Source: Nonomuraea spiralis (GTDB lineage Bacteria; Actinomycetota; Actinomycetes; Streptosporangiales; Streptosporangiaceae). From it: a stretch of DNA of 64,000 nucleotides. The stretch is from assembly GCF_014648435.1 (NCBI RefSeq), contig NZ_BMRC01000005.1:291003-355002 (forward strand), read 5' to 3'. A model generated the notes under the pieces. It searched no databases. It was given only the letters and a program-made list of their open reading frames with translations, and was not told the origin of the DNA. The translations under genes were made by a program, and so were the position numbers. Below, piece by piece: positions 17,460-25,940 of this stretch; positions within the stretch are counted from its first letter, which is position 1, and every line of letters begins with the position of its first letter.

Positions 17460-18536
17460 TCAGCTTGATGTGATGAGCTCGGCCCAGCGGTAGCGGTCAG
17501 AGGTGAGGTGCCAGTGAACGTAGCCCTGCAACTGGTGCAACAGGTGCGGCCGCTGCTCCGGGGTGCCCAGCTCGTGGATGCGGTTCATGCTTGCCACTGC
17601 CCGCCGGAAGGTCTCCTCGTAGACGTCCATCAACGGCATCCCGTTCTGGACGGCCTTGCGGAAGATGCGGTTCGTCGTGAACTGACCGCCCAGGATTTCT
17701 TTGTAGGAGGACATCACGTCATTGATGTCGATGAAGAAGTTCCCCCAATCGCCCAGCGCGGCGCCCCAGTACGCGACGGTGTCGTCGAACTTGAGACAGG
17801 GATAGGCCACACTCATCGCCGTGGCGTAGTACTCGCCGAATCCGGACCGTACGCGCACGTATTCGGTGTCGACGTCGTCGCGCGCATCGCGGGTGTTGTA
17901 GGCCGACTCCAGGACGACCCCGAAAAGCGACTGGTGAAAGAACGTCTTGTACAGGCTCAGGAAGTTCGCCGAGCAGAATCGGGAGAACTCGTTGAACATG
18001 TGCTCGGTGTAGACCGACTGCGGATGCAGGGCGGAGTCGAGGACGACCCTGGTGTGCCGAGGCTGGGTGACGCCCTTGAGCACGGCGGCCCGCAGCTCCC
18101 GGAACGCGGCCTCCGGCCCCTGGTCGCAGTCGTCGTCGACGATCGTCGGCAACAGGATGCTGCGGCTGAGCGCCATCCCCAGGTCGGCTTCGTCCACCGG
18201 GATCATCAGCTGGCGGTAGGTGCACATGATCTCGACATAGGCCAGATCGCGCGAGATCCCGAACTCCGCGAGTTCGGCTCGCAGGAACCGGGCCTCGGCC
18301 CGTACTCGGGCGGGGTCGGCGCTCGGGCGGTAGCCGTCGGTCAGCGCGGCGATCCGCCGCGGATACCCGGCCCGGACGAACTCCCGCCGGAACCGCGACA
18401 GGTCGTCGGGCGGCGGGGAACCGGCCTCCGAGGACGAGCCGGTGTCCGGGGATGATCCGGCGTCCTGGAGGAGGTCGAGCCGGGCTGCGGAGGTGCCGAG
18501 ACCGGTGGGCCTGGTCGGCACAACGGGGGATCCCAC
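17460..18536 (-). CDS. Class I terpene cyclase, trichodiene-synthase-like
   Basis: 358 residues with the complete class I terpene-synthase set. The aspartate-rich DDDCD is at 134-138, the diphosphate-sensing arginine is in EYVRVRSGFG (R230), the NSE motif NDVMSSYKE is at 272-280, and the C-terminal RY pair is in SDRYRW (348-349). The motif NDxMSxYKE and the spacings match the TRI5 (trichodiene synthase) family better than the usual bacterial geosmin or pentalenene types. The GTG start has GGAG upstream. The N-terminal 45 residues are Ser/Gly/Asp-rich and probably unstructured. No P450 or prenyltransferase is adjacent. The product is unknown, probably a sesquiterpene. Confidence 0.75.
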   Translation of the reverse strand: MGSPVVPTRPTGLGTSAARLDLLQDAGSSPDTGSSSEAGSPPPDDLSRFRREFVRAGYPRRIAALTDGYRPSADPARVRAEARFLRAELAEFGISRDLAYVEIMCTYRQLMIPVDEADLGMALSRSILLPTIVDDDCDQGPEAAFRELRAAVLKGVTQPRHTRVVLDSALHPQSVYTEHMFNEFSRFCSANFLSLYKTFFHQSLFGVVLESAYNTRDARDDVDTEYVRVRSGFGEYYATAMSVAYPCLKFDDTVAYWGAALGDWGNFFIDINDVMSSYKEILGGQFTTNRIFRKAVQNGMPLMDVYEETFRRAVASMNRIHELGTPEQRPHLLHQLQGYVHWHLTSDRYRWAELITSS

Positions 18537-18604
18537 ACCCGGCTCCGTACCCGTCGGCCACCCTCAGTAATCGACAGCCACGATACGGCGATCGTTGCGG
18601 GTGC

Positions 18605-18805
18605 TCATCGGCTGACGGTCTCGGCCGGGGGCCCTCCCGATATGGGGGCAGAGGCGAATCGGCGGGTCGAGACGTACAACAGCAGGAGTGCGAGGGCGGT
18701 GACCGCTGCTCGGGAGAGAATGCGCCGGGCGGCCGAGCCGGTAGCCACAGCGGCACCACGCAGTGCAGATCCCACTCGACGCCTTGGGCATACTCTTGAT
18801 GGCAT
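18605..18805 (-). CDS. Possible small single-pass membrane protein
   Basis: Up to 66 residues: a basic N-terminus, one hydrophobic helix (AAVTALALLLLYVS), and a short polar tail ending PPAETVSR. The ATG at 18805 falls inside the MarR palindrome; a GTG at 18775 with AAGGCG upstream is an alternative. It lies between the divergent marR and the terpene cyclase, on the cyclase strand with 68 bases between, so it could head that operon. No homologue recognised. Confidence 0.4.
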   Translation of the reverse strand: MPSRVCPRRRVGSALRGAAVATGSAARRILSRAAVTALALLLLYVSTRRFASAPISGGPPAETVSR

Positions 18806-18824
18806 CAAGAGTTGACGATATAAA
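18792..18824 (+). promoter_or_regulatory. marR promoter with 21-bp palindromic operator
   Basis: A perfect dyad with 10-bp arms (ACTCTTGATG and CATCAAGAGT around one G) covers 18792-18812. It contains a -35 TTGATG (18796-18801), 17 bases from a -10 TATAAA (18819-18824). Initiation about 7 bases later would fall on the GTG start at 18831, predicting a leaderless, autorepressed transcript. Confidence 0.7.
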
Positions 18825-18830
18825 GAGTCG

Positions 18831-19265
18831 GTGCATGAAGAGACGTCCGAGGACAAGTTCTTCCGCGAGCTCGGCGGCGTATGTGCCGATCTGCGCCAGG
18901 CGTTCGCCCGGCACGTGGGCATGAGCCCGCACCGAGTGCAGGTGCTCATCCGGCTGCGGCGTAACGGCGAGACCAGTCACAGCGATCTGCGCCAGGCGCT
19001 GGGCATCGACGGCGCGAGCGTCACCCGGCTGGTCAAGGAGTTCGAGGCCGAAGGGTTGGTCGGGCGGCGTCTCGACCCGGCTGACAACCGCTACACCCTG
19101 GCAGCCCTGACCCCCGAAGGTGAGCGGGTGGCGGCCGACCTGGAGCGATCGCATCAGGCGTACCAGGAGCGGCTGCTCGCCGGCGCCACCGCACAACAGC
19201 GAGAGGTCGTGCTGGACGTCCTACGGCGCGTCCGCGCGAACGTGACCGAACAGGAGAGCCGATGA
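18831..19265 (+). CDS. MarR-family regulator
   Basis: 144-residue MarR protein (HRVQVLIRLRRNGETSHSDL, DGASVTRLVKEFEAEGLVGR, DNRYTLAALTPEGERVAADL). GTG start, probably leaderless given the promoter spacing. Its stop overlaps the ATG of the SnoaL-like gene by four bases. Divergent from the small membrane ORF and terpene cyclase, which it may control through the 21-bp palindrome. Confidence 0.88.
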   Translation: MHEETSEDKFFRELGGVCADLRQAFARHVGMSPHRVQVLIRLRRNGETSHSDLRQALGIDGASVTRLVKEFEAEGLVGRRLDPADNRYTLAALTPEGERVAADLERSHQAYQERLLAGATAQQREVVLDVLRRVRANVTEQESR

Positions 19266-19606
19266 CCGACGCAGTGCGGGCCGCCGCGCGGCGCATGTAC
19301 ACGGCGTTCAACGCCCGTGAGTACACCTCCATGGAGGAGATCTTCACGACGGACTTCTTCAGCCATCCCCTGGGAACCACCGGTCCCGAGAGTGTCACCC
19401 GGGCATGGCGACGGTTCCACGAGGCGTTCCCGGACGTTCAGGTCGTCGTCGAGGACATGGTCGTCGAGGGGAACACGGCCGCCGTCCGTACGAGCGTGCG
19501 GGGCGTCCCCGGCGGGCAGCCGCCGACCATGCTGGAGATCTTCCGGGTGCGTGACGGGCGGATCGCCGAACTGTGGGGCCTGTCCTCCCTGCGCCGCGAC
19601 TCCTGA
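19262..19606 (+). CDS. SnoaL-like / nuclear-transport-factor-2-fold protein
   Basis: 114-residue SnoaL-like protein (RRMYTAFNAREYTSMEEIFTT, FHEAFPDVQVVVEDMVVEGN, FRVRDGRIAELWG). This cone-shaped fold serves as ester cyclase, isomerase or ligand binder. ATG overlaps the marR stop (ATGA), so the two are coupled. Substrate unknown. Confidence 0.85.
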   Translation: MTDAVRAAARRMYTAFNAREYTSMEEIFTTDFFSHPLGTTGPESVTRAWRRFHEAFPDVQVVVEDMVVEGNTAAVRTSVRGVPGGQPPTMLEIFRVRDGRIAELWGLSSLRRDS

Positions 19607-19759
19607 AACCGGCCCCCACCGTCCGCGGTGACGGCCACCGTCGGCCGGTTCCCGCGCGAGCTGGCCGCCCTGCTGTCGGACCGGATGGACGGCTTGGCCG
19701 AGCGCAGCCGTCCGTTGCAGGACCTGGACGAGCGGCTCATCGCCGCACTGCAGCGGGCG

Positions 19760-20197
19760 TCACAGGCCGATGTTGGCCTTGGCTCCCATGTAGCTTCCGG
19801 CTCCTGGCCATCCGGCTTGGGCCAGCTCGACGAACCGGTCGGCGAACCCGAGCGCGGGCAACTCGGTCAGGGGTACGAACTCCACGCCGCGGATCGGGGT
19901 GGTGTCGGCACCCGCCGTGATGGCGCCGACGGTGCCGCCGATGCGGGCGGCCTCGAACGTCATGTGCACGACATGAGTGTCGCCGCCGGGTAGGTGGTCG
20001 CACACGTACAGCAGCCGGCCCACGCTGACCTCGACACCGGTCTCCTCGCACATCTCCCGCACCAGCGCGTCGCCGATGGGCTCGCCCGGTTCGACCTTCC
20101 CGCCGGGCAGGGAGTACGAACGGCCGGTGTCGGTGTCCTGGTCGAGAAGGAGGATCCGGCCGTCCTCGATGAGCACGCCGGTGACTCGTACCTTCAT
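19760..20197 (-). CDS. Nudix hydrolase
   Basis: 145-residue Nudix protein. The box starts at GGKVEPGE and continues through REMCEETG, matching GX5EX7REUXEEXGU. These enzymes hydrolyse nucleoside diphosphates linked to another moiety; substrate unknown. ATG 20197 sits directly at the family start VRVTGVLIEDGRILLL. The upstream flank (20198-20250) leads into pseudogene sequence. The 150 bases between the SnoaL stop and this stop hold only a short unsupported reading frame. Confidence 0.88.
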   Translation of the reverse strand: MKVRVTGVLIEDGRILLLDQDTDTGRSYSLPGGKVEPGEPIGDALVREMCEETGVEVSVGRLLYVCDHLPGGDTHVVHMTFEAARIGGTVGAITAGADTTPIRGVEFVPLTELPALGFADRFVELAQAGWPGAGSYMGAKANIGL

Positions 20198-20248
20198 CAC
20201 CTGCGCACGGTATCCCAGCGACCGGGGCCGGGCAGGGCGTTTGAACAG

Positions 20249-20576
20249 GCGAAGGTTGTGGTGGCCGCCGGAGGGCTGGGCACTCGCGTGCGGGGATGGG
20301 CGCGCTACCTGCCCAAGGAGTGGCTGCCGGTGGAAGGCGCACCCGGGATCGTACGGCTGCTGGAGGAGATCGCGGTGCTGGGCGAGGCCGGTGTGGTGAT
20401 CGTCTACCAGCCGTACTACGAGCCGTTCGTCGCGTGGGCGGGTCACGCCCTGACCGGCGGCGGGGGCGAGCGGTATCTGCGTGCGGCCGACCTGTCCCTC
20501 TTGTGCGGCGGGCCGGTCGCTGAGATGACGGTGGAGTGGGTGGTCCAGGCGGGCGCCTACTGGCGGTCGAGCAGGG
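20249..20576 (+). pseudogene. Sugar-1-phosphate nucleotidyltransferase fragment
   Basis: AKVVVAAGGLGTRVRGWARY and YLPKEWLPVEGAPGIVRLLE match the start of UTP-glucose-1-phosphate uridylyltransferase-like enzymes, including the nucleotide loop AAGGLGTR and the KEWLPV lysine. The frame has no credible start and stops matching at about residue 105, where transposase sequence begins. It is a 5' remnant, truncated by an IS event. Confidence 0.65.
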
Positions 20577-20664
20577 ACACAAGCCGCTGTCACTGCTCGT
20601 CACCGCCGGCCACCGGCATGACAGCTTGCAGTTCCAGCTGGTCCTGGAGGCCGCCGCCGCGCAA
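20577..20664 (+). mobile_element. IS5-type transposase internal fragment
   Basis: The translated segment GHKPLSLLVTAGHRHDSLQF matches the region just after the first catalytic Asp in IS5-group (IS4/IS5 DDE) transposases of actinomycetes. It is fused directly to the nucleotidyltransferase remnant and has no start, D-D-E set or visible inverted repeats. The rest of the gap to 20877 shows nothing convincing. Confidence 0.6.
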
Positions 20665-20877
20665 CCGAGGGCTCGTGAGGGGGCATCGCAGCATGAAACT
20701 ACCCGCACCGGCACAGCCGCCCTACGACACGCCGACCTGACAAAGCACTACCAGTCCGCTGATCTTTCTGTGAGGACTTCCAAGGGCCGTACCTGACGAA
20801 CCATCGTCCGTTCGGCCGATGCGGCAGGCCCGAAAGGCCGATGGCCGGGGGCTGGTGAGCCGGGGACGATCTAGATC

Positions 20878-22326
20878 ATGAAATGGACCCCTCTCGTCAC
20901 GGGCTTGGCGCTGATCGCGGTAGTGGTCCCGGCGGCGCCTGCCGCTGCGACCGGCCAAGAGACCCAAGCGGCACGTGTGACCAGTACAGACGCGATCGGC
21001 TGGCGAGCCTGCGGGAAGGAGCCCGGGGCCGAGTGCGGCACCCTCGCCGTGCCGGTGGACTGGGCGAAGCCGGACGGGCCGCAGGTCTCGCTGAACATGA
21101 CGCGGCGCAAGGCCACCGGACAACGGATCGGGGTGCTGTTCTACAACCCGGGTGGACCAGGGACGGGGGCGGCTGATCTGGTGCGGGATTGGGCGCCGTA
21201 CTACTTCTCCGAGGAGTTGCGCGAGCGGTTCGACATTGTCGGGATCGATCCGCGCGGGGTTGGTGGCAGCGAGCAGATCCAATGTGGGAAGGCGGTGCAT
21301 GATCCGGCTGTCACGCAGTTTCCTGCGACGCGGCGGGAGTATGACCGGCTCGTCGCGCACAACCGGGCCGTGGGCGAGAGTTGCGGGCCGCTGATCCGGC
21401 ACATGGACACCGGGAGCGTGGCGCGGGACTTCGACGCGGCGCGGGCCGCGCTGGGCGAGGAGCAGATCAGCTACCTGGGACGGTCCTACGGGAGCATGCT
21501 GGGGACCGAGTACGCGCGACAGTTTCCCCACCGGGTGCGGGCGATGGCTATGGACGGGATCGTCGATCACGGGATGAGCTCGCGCCAGATGGTGCGCGAT
21601 GCCGCGGCGGCGGTGGAGGACGGGTTCAGCAGGTTCGCCGGGTGGTGCGAGCGGACGAAGGAATGTGAGCTGCACGGTCGGTCCGTACCGCAGGTGTGGG
21701 ATGCGCTGGTGCGCAAGGCGGAGGAGACGCCGATCCCGGTGACCGGCGGGCGTCCGCTGACGGCGGACGAATTGCGCTACGTCGCGTACGCGATGCTCAC
21801 GATGGCTCCTGACTTCAACGGTGGTCTGGCCCGGGGCATCGTTCAGGCGGAACGGGGCGATGCGGTGATCTTCGGGCAGATGCGGGCCGAGGCGCTGGAC
21901 AACCCTGGGACGACCTCGGCCTACCGGGCGGTCCTCTGCCAGGACATCAACCCTGAGATCAACGGATTCTCACAGCTCAGGACGCGGGCTCGGGACGCCG
22001 TGCGGAAGGCTCCGCACATGCGCGGGACGTCGGAGTTCTGGGACATGACGACCGGATGCCTGGGATGGCCCGTCCCGCCGTCCAATCCGCAGCGGCCGGT
22101 GCACATCACCCAGGCGCCGCCCGTTCTGCTGGTCGGGAACACGCATGATCCGGCAACGCCGCTCGCCTGGGCCAAGAGCCTGGCCAGGGGCATCAAGGGG
22201 TCACAGGTGCTGACCTATGACGGCGACGGGCACACCTCATACCTGCGTAACGCCTGCGCGACCGGGAGCATCGATCGTTACCTGATCTCCGGGACGCTCC
22301 CTGTGCCCGGCACGGTCTGCCGCTGA
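20878..22326 (+). CDS. Secreted S33 tripeptidyl aminopeptidase-like hydrolase
   Basis: 482 residues with a Sec signal peptide cleaved near PAAAT (about residue 25). It has an alpha/beta-hydrolase fold with oxyanion loop NPGGPGTG at 90-97, nucleophile GRSYGS with S203, acid in GNTHDPATP and His in GDGHTSY. Cysteine-rich cap and C-terminus (ACATGS ... GTVCR) fit Streptomyces SlpD/SlpE/Tap-type exported peptidases. It stands alone between decayed genes. ATG 20878; the ribosome site is weak. Confidence 0.88.
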   Translation: MKWTPLVTGLALIAVVVPAAPAAATGQETQAARVTSTDAIGWRACGKEPGAECGTLAVPVDWAKPDGPQVSLNMTRRKATGQRIGVLFYNPGGPGTGAADLVRDWAPYYFSEELRERFDIVGIDPRGVGGSEQIQCGKAVHDPAVTQFPATRREYDRLVAHNRAVGESCGPLIRHMDTGSVARDFDAARAALGEEQISYLGRSYGSMLGTEYARQFPHRVRAMAMDGIVDHGMSSRQMVRDAAAAVEDGFSRFAGWCERTKECELHGRSVPQVWDALVRKAEETPIPVTGGRPLTADELRYVAYAMLTMAPDFNGGLARGIVQAERGDAVIFGQMRAEALDNPGTTSAYRAVLCQDINPEINGFSQLRTRARDAVRKAPHMRGTSEFWDMTTGCLGWPVPPSNPQRPVHITQAPPVLLVGNTHDPATPLAWAKSLARGIKGSQVLTYDGDGHTSYLRNACATGSIDRYLISGTLPVPGTVCR

Positions 22327-22444
22327 ACCCGGTGCGGCTCGGGTAGTCAGCAACAGCGTCCAACCTGCGGGTTCCCGGCTCGTTCCAGCTCCCCCAGGGG
22401 GTCCCCGCCGGGAGCCGCTCGGGTCGTGCGTTGTGTCCTGTTCG

Positions 22445-22729
22445 GTGTCAGCCGACAGCAGCGGTACGGCCAGCAGGTGGTCGACGGCCTCCTCGGCGGC
22501 GGGACACGCGGTCGGGTTCATCTCCTGACAGGCCGGGTGAGCTGAGGCGGCCCATGGCCCGAACGTGCCGACGCTGTTCGGCACCCCAGATTGGTGCAGG
22601 CGGGTGGCGAATGCCCGGGGTTCGGGCAACGTGACCTGCCAGCAGGCGCTGTAGCCGTTGGGTTCGTCGCCGTCGGCCAGGACGATCCGGCTCAGTTCGG
22701 GCATGTTCCCGACCAGGTCGCACAGCAGC
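22445..22729 (-). pseudogene. DegT/DnrJ/StrS aminotransferase C-terminal remnant
   Basis: The frame continuing from the transposase piece changes to NGYSACWQVTLPEPRAFATR and CPAAEEAVDHLLAVPLLSAD, which resemble the C-terminal domain of PLP-dependent sugar aminotransferases. The internal-aldimine lysine region is absent. It is read through from the IS5 fragment upstream, so an IS joined or deleted into the gene. Confidence 0.5.
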
Positions 22730-22731
22730 AA

Positions 22732-22950
22732 GCCCTCGCGCTGCCATCGGCGGAACAGCCCGTAGACCGTCTGCCATGGCCCGTAGCATGCGGGCACATC
22801 CCGCCAGGGAGCGCCGGTCCGTACTCGCCATCGGATCCCGTCGATGAGCCGTCGTTTCGACCAGATGGCCGGGCGTCCTCGCCCGGCCGCACCCGGCAAC
22901 AGCGGCTCCAGCATCGCCCATTGCGCGTCTGTCAGATCCCCGCGACCCAC
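22732..22950 (-). mobile_element. IS5-type transposase N-terminal fragment
   Basis: Translated GRGDLTDAQWAMLEPLLPG, RPAIWSKRRLIDGIRWRVRT and WRDVPACYGPWQTVYGLFRR are the DUF4096-type N-terminal domain of IS5-group transposases. Catalytic residues are missing; the frame runs straight into an aminotransferase remnant. Same family as the internal fragment at 20577 but opposite strand. Confidence 0.75.
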
Positions 22951-22953
22951 ACC

Positions 22954-23134
22954 ATGATCATCACATGAGAGCGGCACACCGAGATCACTTATGAAACACG
23001 CCCCTAGCCCCTCCAGCACCGGCGGACGGATCCCGGCCACCACTCCCCGAGGCCCGGTACAGCGCTATCCCCTGCACCAGCGCGGACACGTTGCTACCGA
23101 CGCCGACCACGGCGACCTTCACTCGTTCGATCAT
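22954..23134 (-). pseudogene. Inositol-3-phosphate synthase N-terminal remnant
   Basis: From an ATG at 23134 the frame reads IERVKVAVVGVGSNVSALVQ then GIALYRAS, the NAD-binding start of myo-inositol-phosphate synthase. The homology continues in a shifted frame as VAGIRPPVLEGLG before the IS5 fragment begins. A frameshift plus IS insertion has destroyed it. About 110 bases (23135-23243) before the SDR stop show nothing. Confidence 0.6.
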
Positions 23135-23243
23135 GAACGCAAGGCTACGGCCGCCCGCCCAACGACGCCGGCTAGCAGTTGTAGATGCCGCCCCCGGCCT
23201 GCTTCAGCTCATGTTGCCGTACTTCCAGTCAGTCGTGTGGCGA

Positions 23244-23987
23244 TCACCAGGGCACCACGCCGTCATCGTCGAAGAATCCGCCGGTCGGGCCGTCCGCGTC
23301 CAGGGTGGCCAGCCGCACCACGATCGCGGCGCCGTCGTCGGCCGTGCGAGTGACGGGGAGGCCGAGGTGCTGGGTGAAGTCCGTCGCGCAGGCACCCGGG
23401 GTGCAGGCGTTGATGAGGATGCCTTGTTCCCGAAGGTCCTTGGCGTACTGCACGGTCAAGGAGTTGAGTGCGGTCTTCGACGGCGGGTACGCCGCGTGCC
23501 CCGACAACCGGGACATGTAGTGATCCGGATCGGTCATATAGGCGAGCGAGCCGATACCGCTGGACACGTTGACGATGCGGGCCGCCGCCGATCGCGACAG
23601 CAGCGGCAGCATGGCGTTGGTCACCGCGATCACACCGAAGAAGTTGGTCTCGAACACCCGCCTGACCAGGTCGAGGTCGGCGGCCGCCGGCTCCGTAGGA
23701 CCAGGGCTGCCGGAGATTCCGGCGTTGTTGACCAGTACGTCAAGGCGGCCGAAGCGTTCGCCGATCTGGACGGAGGCCGCCTCGATCGTCGCCGCGTCGA
23801 TGACGTCGAGCGCGATGGCGTGTACGTCACCCCCACCGGACCTGAGCGCCTCGGCAGCCTCCTCACCACGCCCGAGATCCCTGGAGCCGAGAAGGACCGT
23901 CGCGCCGCGGTCCGCGAGCCGGCGGGCGACGGCCCGCCCCACTCCTCTGTTCGCCCCCGTGATCAGGGCGATCGTCCTGTCGGTCAT
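23244..23987 (-). CDS. Short-chain dehydrogenase/reductase
   Basis: 247-residue classical SDR. TGANRGVG (10-17) binds NADP(H), NNAG stabilises the sheet, and the catalytic set is the serine of VNVSSGIG with YPPSK. NADPH preference is suggested by the SRD segment after strand 2. ATG 23987 with GAGGTCG upstream is preferred to an upstream ATG. Divergent from a LysR gene across 71 bases, a normal arrangement in which the LysR controls the SDR. Confidence 0.9.
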   Translation of the reverse strand: MTDRTIALITGANRGVGRAVARRLADRGATVLLGSRDLGRGEEAAEALRSGGGDVHAIALDVIDAATIEAASVQIGERFGRLDVLVNNAGISGSPGPTEPAAADLDLVRRVFETNFFGVIAVTNAMLPLLSRSAAARIVNVSSGIGSLAYMTDPDHYMSRLSGHAAYPPSKTALNSLTVQYAKDLREQGILINACTPGACATDFTQHLGLPVTRTADDGAAIVVRLATLDADGPTGGFFDDDGVVPW

Positions 23988-24058
23988 GGGGACGACCTCA
24001 CCACCGGGGGCCACGGCAGGACAATGCCCAGCTGAGTCTCGGCCGATACCCTCACGGT

Positions 24059-24919
24059 ATGGATCGCTTACAGACCCGCGAACTCGCGTTCTTCGTGGCG
24101 GTCGCCGAAGAACTGCACTTCGGCCGGGCGGCCGAGCGGCTCGGCCTCGCGCAGCCGCCGCTGTCCAGGGCGATCAGCCGGCTGGAGCGCCGGATGGGCG
24201 TGCTTCTGCTGGAACGCACCAGCCGAAGGGTCACGCTCACCCCGGCCGGCGAGGTGTTCCTCACCGAGAGCCGCCGGGCCCTGGACGCGGTCGACGCAGC
24301 CGTGCGACGCGCCCAGCGCGCGGGCCGGCCCGCCGCGCGGCTGGTCGTGGTGATGAAACCCGGTGGTGACTGCGGCCTGATGCCCGACATCCTGGCCGCC
24401 TACGATGTCGACCCGGACGCGGTCCCGGTCGACATCGTCCTGTGCTCGGCCCACGAGCGCGCCGGGATGATCCGCGATGGCCGTGCCGACGTCGGCCTGC
24501 TGCACCGCTCGAACACCGACCTGACCGGTCTCGACTTCGCGGAACTCCTGATCGAAGACCAGGTCGTCGTCCTCCCCCACAACCACCGCCTGGCCAGCCG
24601 GGTAAGCGTGAGTCTCGCCGACCTGACCGGTGAGACGATGCCCCACTGGTCTGCCGACACCACCAACGGGCTGTCCGTACAAGACGTCGGCCAACTCATG
24701 CAGTTCGTCGCGCTCGGCCGCGCGGTCGCCGTGGTGCCCGCATCCGTACGCGGCCAGCTCCGCGCCGACCTGGTCTGCGTACCCGTCACCGACGCCGAGC
24801 CCACCACCCTCATCCTCGCCTGGCCACAAGGACACCGAACATCTGCACTCGCAGCATTCGTCCGCACCGCAACCACCGCCGCGGCCCACCGGCAAACCAA
24901 GCAGCCATACCGCGGGTGA
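24059..24919 (+). CDS. LysR-family regulator
   Basis: 286 residues. The N-terminal helix-turn-helix is FFVAVAEELHFGRAAERLGL with QPPLSRAISRLERRMG, followed by a periplasmic-binding-like effector domain. Divergent from the SDR gene, its probable target; the ligand is unknown. The last dozen residues (AAHRQTKQPYRG) lie at the edge of decayed sequence. Confidence 0.9.
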   Translation: MDRLQTRELAFFVAVAEELHFGRAAERLGLAQPPLSRAISRLERRMGVLLLERTSRRVTLTPAGEVFLTESRRALDAVDAAVRRAQRAGRPAARLVVVMKPGGDCGLMPDILAAYDVDPDAVPVDIVLCSAHERAGMIRDGRADVGLLHRSNTDLTGLDFAELLIEDQVVVLPHNHRLASRVSVSLADLTGETMPHWSADTTNGLSVQDVGQLMQFVALGRAVAVVPASVRGQLRADLVCVPVTDAEPTTLILAWPQGHRTSALAAFVRTATTAAAHRQTKQPYRG

Positions 24920-25235
24920 ATGTCAGCAGTCGGGGGTCGGGCGACGGCGGTGTCCAGGCGTTGCACGGGGTGGCAACTGCTATCCCCGGGGGACCGGCTA
25001 CCGGCCGGCCGCGAGCTGGCCTCGTCGCTGGGGGTCAACATGCACACCGTCCTGCGCGCCCGCGCCCATCCCTTCGCCCAGACCTTTGGAGCTCGACCAT
25101 GCAGCACCTGACAGAGTGGATCCCGCTGGCCACCGCCGCCGCGACCCGTGACCGCCACCGCCGACCCACCGATCACGGCGAGAGCAACACCGCCCATCCC
25201 GACCCCGACCGCACGCAAGGGCCCGTCGACCGCTA
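24920..25235 (+). pseudogene. GntR-family regulator remnant and flanking debris
   Basis: The translated piece LLSPGDRLPAGRELASSLGV followed by NMHTVLRAR is the winged-helix core of a GntR regulator, but its start and effector domain are missing. A short frame at 25099-25236 starting MQHLTEWIPLATA has no recognisable domain. Probably debris of a regulator next to the terminator at 25251. Confidence 0.5.
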
Positions 25236-25250
25236 ACCGCCCCGCACGAG

Positions 25251-25287
25251 GGTGGCTCCCCGAGCTCTCACAGCTCCGGGAGCCACC
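25251..25287. terminator. Strong hairpin terminator
   Basis: GGTGGCTCCC and GGGAGCCACC pair perfectly. An inner GAGCT/AGCTC stem extends the hairpin to about 16 bp with one mismatch and a 5-base loop, followed by GCTTCTT. Located after the GntR remnant. The stretch 25288-25565 shows no gene. Confidence 0.75.
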
Positions 25288-25565
25288 GCTTCTTGCGGGC
25301 ACAGACGGGCTAACAGCAGCCGAAGGCGGGGGAGCGAAGGCTGGGGGGAGGTAGGAGTCGCCATCACGGGTGGTATCCCAGCAGCGGCTGGCAGCGCAGA
25401 AGCGGCCAGTGGTGACGGCGTACTCGTCGTTTCGCGTTCAGATCACGGCCCTCATCCCCTGCGGGCTGATCGGATGGCGGCAGTAGTATCGGGTTCGTCT
25501 GAACCGTCGAGCTTGTCCGTGATGATCAGCCAGGTTCTGCAGCACCTCGGCCCTGAGGTCGGCAA

Positions 25566-25781
25566 TCACCGCGGCGGCATGGACGGCGACCAGTGCGGCC
25601 TACAGGCGTGGCGGTCCACGAGCCGAAGGCCCGTCCTCACCAGCACCCAGCCGAGCCGCTCCTCGAAAGCACTGATGACCGACGCCGGGGCGACCAGGCG
25701 GGCTTTGCGCTGCCGGTCAGCTTCCTCCCACAGCTCACGGGCTCGTACGCCTTCAACAAATAGGTATAAGTCTGGATGCAT
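25566..25781 (-). CDS. Small conserved-type hypothetical protein (71 aa)
   Basis: 71 residues starting MHPDLYLFVEGVRARELWEE, rich in Arg and Glu, probably helical. A near-ideal ribosome site (CCAGGAG, 7-8 bases before ATG) supports it. Short proteins with an MHPDxYL start followed by an Arg/Glu helix are common in actinomycetes, function unknown (general recollection, not checked). Confidence 0.6.
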   Translation of the reverse strand: MHPDLYLFVEGVRARELWEEADRQRKARLVAPASVISAFEERLGWVLVRTGLRLVDRHACRPHWSPSMPPR

Positions 25782-25940
25782 CGTGATCTCCTGGTGATCG
25801 TCACGGTCGGAACGGGAAGCCGTACGTGTGCACGGCGACGTACTCACGGCTCTGTGAGCGCGACAGCGGCCGTGGTCGGTGAACATGGGCCGGTAAGTGG
25901 GTCTGCGCGGACTTATGGGTAGCCCCCTCTGATCCTTCGG

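Noticed and set aside
19628..19766. Short plus-strand frame starting MTATVGRFPRELAALLSD
   Set aside because: Protein-like for about 45 codons but then runs antisense into the Nudix gene; no ribosome site or family.
25380..25565. Plus-strand frame across the gap before the 71-residue gene
   Set aside because: Low-complexity shadow of the small minus-strand gene with no start signal.
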